This document shows positions 51,001-63,000 of a stretch of 64,000 bases of DNA, piece after piece. The notes under the pieces are model-generated. The model worked only from the letters and a program-made list of their open reading frames with translations, was not told the DNA's origin and made no database searches. This DNA is from Membranipora membranacea (lineage: Eukaryota; Bryozoa; Gymnolaemata; Cheilostomatida; Membraniporidae). The position numbers and the translations under genes are program-made. Each line of letters opens with the position of its first letter. Position 1 is the first letter of the stretch. The stretch is taken from positions 29,860,283 through 29,924,282 of the forward strand of contig OU612066.1 of the NCBI GenBank assembly GCA_914767715.1. Reading direction: 5' to 3'.

Positions 51001-54000
51001 GTTTAGCTTTTGGTTGTAAAAACTGCAGGGTTTTATGGGATGTTCATGGGTAATTGATTCGCTGTCTGTATCATTAGCCAAAATAGCAGTGATGCTCTGA
51101 ATCACTATGTTTTATTATCCATTTGGTTTTCTGTTACAGATGGAATCATCACTTCTACCACCAGCGGACCCAGCTGGGAGGTCTAAAAGAGAGTCACTCA
51201 AGGTTAGTGGAAATGAAAAACTCGACGATAGATCGGATCATCTATGAAAAAATGTGCACAGTCATTCGCTTTTTATCTCTTTCCACCTTAATCGGACTAT
51301 GAAAGCTCCTTGCTCCAGCCAGTAGTATTTGGCCAAGGGACTGTACTGATAGTTTGACAACACCCGGAGTGCCCACCTTTTTCTTGTATTCCTAGTCTTG
51401 ACGTCATGACTGTACAGTGTTAAAGTACAGAAAACAATTCAAAATAGGCCCTTCAGTATAAATGACACCACCAACGATCATCATAGCCTATACTTTTATA
51501 AGTGGGATTCTAATGAGTTGTATTAATTAGCCATTGTCAGTGTTAGCCAACATCCAGATGGAAATAACTTGTGGTGAGGCCACTGACTCCAAGGCCGACA
51601 TGCTGGCATAGTCTCCATAGAATTGATACAAGTCTAACTGTGTTATTATATAGGTGTAATGTGTAGGTTCTACGCTCTAGGACTAGTTCTAGTACATACA
51701 TTGAACCAAACAGATTAGCTAACCAGTCTGCTATTTTTATCACTGCCACCACTGTAAGGCGTAAGTCTTGTCGTCAGAAATTAAAACATAACACAGAGTT
51801 GTAACGATGTTAAAAAATGTCAATTACTGCTATGCTAGCTGGTCTAAAATTAAGTTGTAGCCCAGTATATGCTGACTGTCCAAACCGTTTACAAATCACC
51901 GTACAGTATCAAGTTTTAGGCCTAGTGGTTTGAAAACATGATATCAAAAAGACGTCAACATTGGACATAAGATCTAGGCTCTTACGCAATTCTATGTGTC
52001 TAAGACCTCAATAGATGGAAACCTGATCTGAATCTTTTAAGTTTGAAGACCTTCTCAGTTGCTGATACATCATGTTTATTTTGTGGATAATAATATATTA
52101 TGTGATACTGTATGGTATTATAAAAGTCTGCTAGTGCTATTCTACGTGCCTTGATTGTTCTGCACAATGAGTTTCCTGATTTCTGGGAGCTATCTATTTA
52201 TCTCTACAGACACTCAGTCTGTTAGGAGCGTCGTCAACCTTCCAGTCCATAATATTTACTGAAATACTGGGCATGGTCATAGAGTTATTATATACTATAT
52301 ACTATATAATACCTCTATGGCTATGGTCGCCAGATTTTACCCAAATTACCGCCTTGTTGGTGTGATATGATTTGGGCCTAGTCTAAGCGCTCAAACTGTG
52401 AGCGAAGTGCAAGTTTGAGGCATGCAATTAACTAAAATTACGTTCTGAATGAATATTTGATGATTGAATGCCACTAACTCTCACTTGGAGCCATTTGAAC
52501 ACTTAGACTAGATATTGGACAACAGTAACTTTTGTGGGGAGATAACTGACTCACGACTTATTGTCATTATTCTCTTACTTTTCAGGTTCAGAAGAAAGTA
52601 TACCGTATAGAGAAGAAGAGAGCTGCTAAGGAGATTCTCTCCACACTAAGAGATCCCTCTGTAGTATTAATGGCCGATTACCTCAAGGTCAGAGGAATGT
52701 TAAAGAGTTGGACCAAGTTCTGGTGCGTGCTCAAACCCGGCGTGCTCATACTGTACAAGAGTCAGAAACAGAAGGTAATATGATCAGACCTAGCTTTAGG
52801 TCCTATTATAACATGAAACAATAAGTCAAACTTATCTAAATATGAGAAAACCCTTATCCCTTACCCTTAGGAGACTAGGCTAATGTACCCTTATCACACG
52901 GCTACTTTTTTGGTTTGGGGTAACCAAAAAAGTAGCGGCATGACAAGGAAAGGCAAATATACTATAAGAGTGGTCTATCACTGTGCTCTGATATTACTAA
53001 CTCCACCGCAGGTGGTTGAGTTGGTAGTGACCTACACCCACAAGCTTTGTCAGGTGGTTACCTCACACCCCACCTAACTAAACTTGTGAAGACGGTGTTC
53101 TGTGGGGGATACGAGTTGTGATTCAACCTCTTTGTGGAGGAGAGCTTATCTTAACCATAAAAGAAGCTCGGAAATTAGCAAGCTGCTAGGCTCCAGCAGG
53201 CTAGTATATCACACTGAAACAGTGACAAGTCTGTCCTGTTAGTGGGCTCTAATAATGCATACAGTTTATACAGCAACACTCCGCAAAATGCTAATAATAT
53301 TAGTGAAGTGGTATCCAAAAACAGCTCTAGCAGTTTTAGGGATGGTCGGGGAGGGACTGCTGGCTAGTGGCTACTGTTGGCTCAATCATATTCATAGACT
53401 GAATTATGGCTGTGCTTCTCAAATTTCTTGCCAAAAAATGTTTACGCCACATTATCTATGATCTATCAAAGAGTTTGGATTCAATCCATAATGGTGAATA
53501 ATACAGTGGCGATGTGTTTTGTCTATCTATGACTAAAACAGGCAGTCCTCCAACACAAGCCTATGATGTGTACTATTCACTACATGATCCAGTCGCTGTA
53601 ATCGGATTGCAGTTTATTTATCGCACAGATCCCATGAGAGCTATCTGATTTTCACCACAATGTTCACATGCATTGCTTTGGCAATGAATTATATGAGCAA
53701 AGCTAATAGTCAAAGAATTAAAACCGAATCCATGTCTATGCCAATAGTATGCTGTACTGAGCATGTAAAAGTAAATATCGTATTCTGGGTGTGCATGCAC
53801 CGAGCCATTGCAATACATACACAGTCTAAAGCTCTTTCTAAAACTCACAAGCAAGTCAGATCTAGAATTGATTTAATGATTAAATGAATGAACGGCTTGT
53901 TCAACCATAAAGCTGAATAAAATATAACTGCCTGCTGGGACCTGGGCATTATCAGAGTCTAGGCCCACGCAGGAGATACTGCTGCTCATTTTTTAGGTGG

Positions 54001-57000
54001 AGTGGTTGTCTAGTGCTAATCACCAGCTGTAAATCAATCTTTGTGAGGTTATGTAAACATGAAAAGTCATGCAACGGAAAATAAGAATCAATACTATCTT
54101 TTGTATTGTCTCTGCGCTCTGGGCAAAACATCATCAAATATTCAGGCACTTCAGGATTTTTGGATGATCATTTTTATGCGCATCGCATGTTACCAATGGT
54201 GTGAGTGACTTTTTGCATCGGCGCATGACATTCTGAACCTGAGGTGCAAAAACTTCTCACATATTCTGACGTTGCCTACCCCCTGTGGCCTATAGGTTAC
54301 ATGTCATTGCCCTGCGCTGAAAGCGTACAAGTGTAAGGTTAGGAGATCATGGACTCCGAGTAGATATAACACCAGTTTGTGAGAATGGGGATAATTGTGG
54401 GTCACACATTGCCATGGTGTGATTTATGATGACACAATCTCTCTCTCTCCTAGCGAGAATCTACTGGTACTATGTCACATCTTCCAAAGTTCCACATCGC
54501 CATTAGGTATATCCATACACATATGAATACCTACACGCATATGTTTATGGGTATATCAGATAAGCTATCAAGAAAACTATTTTAGATCCCCCTCCAACAG
54601 GTACTGCCACGGAAAAGTACATTAGCTGTTCATGGGACTTCAATCAACTGTGAAGTGTTATGGGAGAGAATCAAGCCTTTCTTATTAACGGAATCAATCT
54701 ATCAATTGCTTGCATGTTTTGAAGAAAGGAGACTAGTTAGTTGGAAAGGGTATTCTTTGCCTCAAGGACATATTTATTGGAAATATTCATATTAGTCTTT
54801 ATGCACTTACCATGATATGATTCACACGTCAGCCCAACCCTTCCCCTCGGAGCAATGGAATTTCGTTACCAAAAGCCACAACGGCAACGAAAAACGAATC
54901 ACAGGATCCTCGAAAGGGGTAGTATGAAGGCAAAAATAACCTTATTTTTTGTCTTGCTTTTACAGAGTGGCCATTGGGTCGGTACTATCGTGTTGAACTC
55001 TGCTAAGCTGATAGAGAGGCCTTCTAAGAAGGATGGATTCTGTTTTAAGATTTACCATCCTCTAGATCAGACGATATGGGCTCAGAAGGGACCTAAAGGA
55101 GAGACATACGGTGCTATTACATTCCTCATGTACTCCAGCGCAATATTCAGGGCACCCTCCGAACCAGCCGGTAATAATACATGTGGAATATCATATATTT
55201 CAAATTTTTATATGTGAACTTATTCAATTTTTTTGCATTATTAAATACGAAGTACGGACGCCATATTGGGATAAGGGACCGAATCATTATCCTTTCCTGG
55301 AGAATCCTGTTTTAATAATGAAAGGAATAGAATATTGAATTTGAAATTGGCGCATGTCATGTATTTGATTATGTAAAAAAACTCAAGTTACTAACCAGAA
55401 ACCAGAGAAGGGGAAGTTGCATATCTAACAAGAAATTACAATGGGTTGGCAAACCCTAATACTCCTTAATCCTTGTCTGTAGAAACTCTGTACAATCTGA
55501 ATCATCCCTCTATCATCTCCTAGAATTGTTGGTCTATATGGTGCTGGCTTGTACTGCTAGCATACAGAACATTGAAAGTCAAAATTTAAAAGTCCCGCTA
55601 CAGTTCTCTCTCATCCAGTCATAGAATTGATCAGTTATTCATCCAAGGAAAGTCTTTTGGTGACGAATCTTGAGAAATTGTGGTTAAATTTTAACAATTG
55701 ATTAATAGCTTTTTTCAAAGGAATTACTCATTCACAAGAAAAAATTTGGGTGTCACATTTGGAGAAGTTGTGATCCCTGTCAATCTTTCCCCATTAGTGT
55801 TTATTTGTGTCCAACACTATCATTGTTTTTTTATATGTTACTATGGTCATCTTACATCACATGGATAACAATGTTTGTCTCTATAATCCACAGGCAAGAA
55901 CTGGATGGATGCTTTGGAACTGGCTTTGAATTGCTCCTCTCTGCTACTGAGAACTAACACTATACCAGCTACAGCAGGGGAGGATAATGAACCCTCCGAC
56001 TCATCCGACACAGCTAATAAGAATGACAGAAACTCAAACTATGAGATGACCAATCGCGAAGAGCTCAATGAGAGTGACAGAGAAGACCACTTCAAAGGTA
56101 AGTCAAGATTACACTTACCAGTGACTCATGTTACTTACCCCCTAAATTACAAGCTAGTTCACAGTTACTGACTGAACTGATGACTGACACGATGATGTAA
56201 GTTGATTGCAGTCAGGTAGTGACAATCTATCAGTGTTTATATCATGTCAAGGTGATGCATTTTTGTCGCATCACTTTCCCAGTACTTTTAATCAGAAGCG
56301 GGTAAACTTTATCATCCAAGTACTGGTAGCTAATAGGTAGTAAATTCCATTTAGCAGACATTGTTGGCAAGTTCTAGCCTATCCAAATCGAAAAGTTGTT
56401 GAAAGCAGCAATTAGTATCTAAAGGGGTTGGCGTTTGTTTGATGATGAATGATTAGCTTTGGCGCTCCTGCTTCATAGTTTGATAAAGGCTAAAAGTTGG
56501 CTTAGTAAGTTTGATGTATGCGATACCAGGAAACTATTTGGCTTGACACTCCAGACAGCTGAAACTCATTTTTTGCTCAAATTGACTCATGCACTTCATG
56601 AAAATTGTTTTTAACAAGTAGAGCAATGTTCAACATGAAGGCATTCTCTGAATTTTAGCTTTGACAGTTTTGACAGCGAGAATAATAAACGGAGCAGCTG
56701 AGAACAGATTGTTCAGAATTCGGAAAATACACCTATAAAGACTAGTTAGCAAATGGTTTGGCTCTCCCCAAATCTAAAAATGGCTCGCTGTTATTAGTGC
56801 ATATGAACCTTGGGTTTGAGGCCGTTGCTCAGTGCCTTAGGAAAGGGCATTCCCGCAGATTAATATCCCATTATCATAGTGATAATGACCCTGGTCTCAG
56901 GTAGCAATGATCAAAAATAGCAGACGTAAAGGTAGAAGTTCATTAGTGTTGTCACCCCTATCACATTCCGCCCAATGCTCCCAGACCGCTACGTCAACAT

Positions 57001-60000
57001 CATAGCTGTTGATGATGCTCTAATTGACATGAAAATTCCATTTTCCCTTAGATAGGTATTATTTTTGGGGCTTAGAAGTCACCGCATGTAACTTATTTAT
57101 GGTTATGGTATGGAGGTCGTAGACCGTGTTTAGAAATGTTACCGGCCAAGTTCTAGACCTTCCTGTCATTGCACTTTTACCAATATGGATTTGTGTCTAG
57201 ATATTGATGTGATGCTGCCAGAACGTCCAAGTCATTACTGGTTGTATATCTCAGGCATAAATAAAAGAAGTTGATGCATTACTTTCTTACCTGCCAAAGC
57301 CTTGATTGCATTTCATGACGTAGAACTGTAAACATATGAATACTAAATGTATTTATATGTTTATACATAGATTGTACATCAGTCTTTTCTCTATGTTCAC
57401 AACACTCTATTGAGCAGTGCTCCTAAGTTTTCATTAAAATAACTATGGTGCATAATGGTTTGGACAATAACTGCCGTCATAGCCATCATAGCCGATGATA
57501 TCTGCGTAGTTGATGTTCACATGTAATGATTTGTGATGAATGGTTAATTTTCAGCTGCCTTTACCACATCATCAGGTCTGTATTGATCTATTCGCTGCAT
57601 GCCAAACTCAGCATCATACATTCATACAATACGCTTATCTATGATTATTATTAACTACATTATCAGAATACAAAACATCATATGCAGCGGTGTGGAAACT
57701 TCAGAACTCAGAATGGTAAAAGGAGTTTGCGGTTATTAGATTTGTGTCTTTTCTTCAAGCCAAAGTGCATCCAGACTTTGCTCTGTCATGCGGCGGCGTT
57801 GAAGTGAAAAGTAAATTTGAACTTAGTCAAATCAATTCTCCCGAGTTTTGAGTTTTGGAGTTTAGACAACGCGATGTATTTGTTACTAAATGGAATGATG
57901 ATGATTCTAGACATCCGTTTCCTTAAAGAAAAGTCCGTTTAGTCGATGCTTCTACTAGTTAGTGGTAGACACTGATTATTGCTCTTAGCAGGGACAAGTA
58001 ATTGTTAGCTTGGCCAGGGATATTTAGCATGTAATAACAATAATGTGTATAATGACGGACAATGGTTACGGTTGATCCCAGTTGCAGTATAACGATCCCT
58101 TCCCAGATTATTGGTCGCTCGCTCTCACCAAATGTTGATGCGTGTCATTTCATCGTGTATGTCAATGACCACCAAGCTAGATAATAACACGGTTCGATCA
58201 GGCGAGGGAGGTGGAATACATGATTTAATAATCTGTTGGGAACTGTGTTTGTTCACTGATTGGTCATAGGAGGTATTGTTGGTTGATTTGTACTCAGTGA
58301 TGATGAGTACCTCAGCTAATGCATCATCTATCGTATGATGCGATATTTATCATGCAATGACATAAACATGTTAGAAATATGTATTGCTCAAAAATACACA
58401 CCCCGCAATCAGGAGTTGTCCCTTCTCATTCTGCCAATTATGAAAGGGGACAACTCCAGTCATAATTCTGCTTGTTTTATATGTACCAAGGGTAAAATCC
58501 AGGTTGTGGTTAATGTTTATTCATGATCATAAATTTAGATCGAACAGCAAGTGTATCATCAGCTAACAATGGTAAACATGCTCAATGATTGCTGCAATAA
58601 ATGCAATAAATATTACTGACGCAGGCATGGCAAATATTTTCCTTTGGGGATTGATTCATTGTTTCTCTGGCTGATGCTCAGAGAAGAGAAACATGGGTTG
58701 GCACTAATAATCCTTCTCGCTCAACTAAAACATGTGCTTCATGTTAGAAATCTCAGCATCTTGGGCTACATTATACATGAATGGCTCAGAAGTTCGAAGC
58801 TTTCTTTGGTTATATCAAATATTCTTAATACTAATTGCTGACATTGGTTTAAAGGGCAACCAAGGTTTCGCAGCAATGCATTAATGGGTGGGAAATAATG
58901 TGCTAGGTAGCATCAGCTTTGTGCATTACGCGATGCAAAACTCAAAGTAGTTGCTGACTCTAAGCTGTGTAACACTTCAGTTTAGGGGAGGTTCCAAGAC
59001 TTTGCTGTAATAATTAAACAGCACAGGCTAAATAATAACAGGAACAGGAAACTGCTATGTGGTATTCTCTTTTAGCTGAGTTTGAGTGCCTGATGGAAGA
59101 AATGTTTCACAAGAATTCTGGCTGAATAATCATCCGAATTCTATTTTTTGTCTTTTTCCCCATGCAGAAGGTGCAATCTGCTATTAATCAATGGCCATCA
59201 ATGAGAAGTTGTTTGAAACCTTGGTTGCCCTTTAAATGAAAAGGTTACATGATTCTAAGAGTGCACATAGCATTGGCCCGAAGCTACCTTTATGTCATGT
59301 TTAATTGGATTACGCATTCAGCAACATGACATACCCTATTGCATCACCCTGTCCTAAAAATAAATCCAATATTTGATTTCCATGTCACTGCATTTAGCTA
59401 CGCTACTAAATGAGAACTTGAGATACTAGCTCTCTCAGCCATCTGTAGATTATGATATTTCGCTCTGCATGATGGTATCTTACTAAATTAGTTCACCTTG
59501 CTTGGAGCTAAACACAATACCTAATATATACATGTGAAGAGATACAATCAGACCATTGCCACCCCTAGAGGTGCGACATTTCCATGAAATCAGATATGTG
59601 CTACTAACTCTTTCAGTTATGGACATAGCAGTAGGATCGCATCTTAAAATCATGTAGTTGTTTGAGTTAAGAATGGCGATAGCTTACTTGTTTCATACAT
59701 GTAGCAACAAATTCTTGAAAATCAGCTGTTGATAGATGTGTTGTTTGCCCTTTGTTTTTCTCAAACTAGTAGGCTCCTTTAGATTGCATAAGCAAGCCAT
59801 GAGCATTCATTACTGTAACCATTTTTGTTGACAGATTTGAAAGATGCAAAGGGTACAGAGGGCGGAGTCACTGAGGAATGCTCAGAAGAGTCCGAGACTA
59901 CATCAGTCACAGACTCGGAAGATGAGAGAAACTCAAACGACTTCCTACACAAGGCTCCTAACGAGACGACGTATTACGAGAATGAACGCGATGTGCTGTC

Positions 60001-63000
60001 GAGTAAGGGGGGCCCTCTCCAAGAGGAATTTGCCGACGAGAACAAAAATATTATCTGGTGCCTAATGAAACAGGTATTATAACTATACAATCATATGATT
60101 AGGAGTCCGAACAAGACTCACGCTGAAGCAAGAAGTTAAATTCTTTTGCAAGAATGAGACTTGGTGTGTTTAGTACTGCAGTTGGAATCTAGCAAAATTT
60201 AATATGATAACTGCTGCACTGCAGGGAGCTGGCCGTTAATAAGATAGGAATTATAATCGCTCAAATTATTTACATGATGGAGAAAATATACTAGTTTCCT
60301 GTTGAATAACTCTGGTGGAAAAATACCAGGAATATGATGTTGAATTAAGACAAAATGTGATCTAATGGTGATGTTATCTGCCACGATCGTACTCTCAGTC
60401 ACGTAACGGTTGATGATCTATCTAAAGGTGTGTTCTGAACTTTGCCTGCAGAGTTTGTTGATCCAAATGTTAAAAAGTCTTCATGAATTTCTAATTACTA
60501 TTCTAATTTTCTTTATCTGAACATACGGAAATTATAACTAGCCGGTATAACTTTTCCGAGAGTGTTAAGGTAGATCATAGCTTTGTTATATTCACTTGCT
60601 ATATCATGTGTTGTCAGGTGCGTCCTGGGATGGATTTATCTAAAGTTACCTTACCTACATTCATTCTGGAGCCTAGGTCACTGCTGGAGAAGTTTGCTGA
60701 CTATTATTATCATTGCGATATTCTCTCAAGGTGATTTACCTAGTTATTATTTTTCTTATTCTCCCTTGTTGTATATGAATTCATGTACTGGTGAACTGTA
60801 AGAGACAAGTTTCATATCCAAGGCCACAACTCTGCTAGAACTTGCAAATGAATACAACAAGAGCACGACAAAGTAGATTAAATGCTTCAACTAGGATGGG
60901 TCGCTGGTAGTGGCATTCCATGATTATGAGTGTAACATATAGGCCTAATAACTAATCATAAGAGAAGATTTGTTATAACCACCCGAACTTAGTTTCAGAG
61001 GCAACATTGCGTTGGTCTCCACTTATGATTTTCACACTAAGCTGAATAATGTGTTTGATCAATCACTGTGATATTCACGCTTGGCTTATTCACAATTCAA
61101 TATTCTGCCCACTCAGAGCTGCTAAGTGTGATGAGGCGCTTACTCGGATGAAGGAGGTAATAAGGTGGTATGTCTCGGGATTTTATAAGACTCCTAAAGG
61201 TGTTAAGAAGCCATACAACCCCATACTGGGAGAGAAATTCAGGTGCTACTGGAAAAATGAGGAGACCAACAGCAGAACTTTCTACATCGCTGAACAGGTA
61301 TGCCTTGTGATAGAATTCTTACCCGGCCAGCCGGGGGGCCGTCAGACGAGGGGGGAAAGAGTCTGGGGGCAAATTCTATTAGATGACACATCTAATCCTG
61401 TGTTTGTGATGCCTTCGCTGGCTAGAGCAAGTTTGATCCAGATTGCCTGCATTCGCTTCTCCCGCTGCTCTTGCTTGTTAGTGGAGGGGGAGCAAACCCA
61501 AATGCAGGCAAACCGGATCAAATTTGATCTACTTGACTTCAAATGGTTATAACTAGAAACAGGACACAATAATGTATTTAACATCCAGCCAGCTATCAGC
61601 CTCAAAATCTGTCATGTAAAAATTTTTACTCATTTATAGTGCTTTCAACTCAATTTGGAGTCTTAATATTGACTTTCTCTTTCTCTCCTTCAACAGCTCT
61701 CTCATCATCCACCTGTGAGTGCATTCTATGTCACAAACAGACAAGATGGATTCAGTATTAACTGCGCTGTGCTGGCAAAGTCCAAGTTCTACGGTAACTC
61801 TGTATCAGCTGTCATGGACGGGGTGGGTAAGCTAACCTTCCTCAAACTGGGTGAAGAATATTCCATCACTATACCCTACGGCTACGCTAAGGGAATCATC
61901 ATTGGTTCATTGACCATGGAGCTCGGCGGTAAAGTGGCTATCGAGTGTGATAAAACTGGGTACAAAACAGAACTGGAATTCAAACTAAAGGTCAGTTAAA
62001 TATATCTGCTGCACCAAACAACAATTGTGTGATGAGTTTTCCATCCAGGGACTTGACAGGTTAGGACAGGTGGCTTGAACTCATCACTTGGAACTGAAAA
62101 TAGAATCACTGCCACTAAAGTAATGCTTCAATTAGTGCTGCTGGCTATTTCTGACACAATGGAGAGGTGGATTATGACACACAAGTAGATGTAGTAACTG
62201 TAAACATCTGATACCCTAGTTATTGTGCATGACATTATAACGTCAAGTTTGTGGAGCAACAACAAGTTATTAACCATGTACATCGTGATATTTGAGGGTC
62301 CAAATACATGACAGAGGAGTTCTAAAAATAAGACAAGCTGTTAATGAATTTCCCACCTCGTATAATCAGTAGGTCAGCCACCAAGGTTGTTAGACCATTA
62401 TATGCTGCCATTGGCCCCCACTCCTTGGGGATCACTCGTAAATGGCATCATTTTAAAATTCAGAGGTTTTGTTCCCTGTCAGCACGACAAAGTGTGATGC
62501 TTATAATATGCTGCATGTACGATTATGTAAGGTAATATGGTTATAGTGTACAGCTGTATGTATGGTTATGTACCATACATACAGAAAAAGTGTACTGTAC
62601 GTACAGTTATAGTTTACTGTGTGTACAGTTGTGTACTGTACATACCTTTAGTAGTTCTGTACATAATGGTTATATACTGACATACAGACAAAGTATAACG
62701 GGAACGGTTATGTACCGTATGTATTGTTATAGTTTACTGTATTTACCGTCATGTAACGTATGTAAAGTAATAGTGTACTGTATTGTAACTTATTGTTTGT
62801 ATTACAGCCTTTTATGGGAAGCAGTGACTCATCTAATAAAATCTCTGGTAAGATAAAACTTGGCAGTGAGACTCTTTTTACAATCGATGGTAGATGGGAT
62901 CAAGAAATCTTTCTTAAAGACAAGACGACTGGTGTAAGTATGTCTTCTCATAGCATCTACAGTAAACAATAATATTATCTCACTAGCATCATGTTTGGCT

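Noticed and set aside
52990-53165. tRNA-like SINE on the + strand
   Set aside because: An A-box-like TGGTTGAGTTGGTAGTGAC is good, but no acceptable B box follows; left uncalled.
61298-61552. Extension of ORP8-like exon 9 past 61297
   Set aside because: The conserved sequence stops at EQ and resumes with LSHHPP at 61697; the open extension is intron plus a MITE-like repeat.
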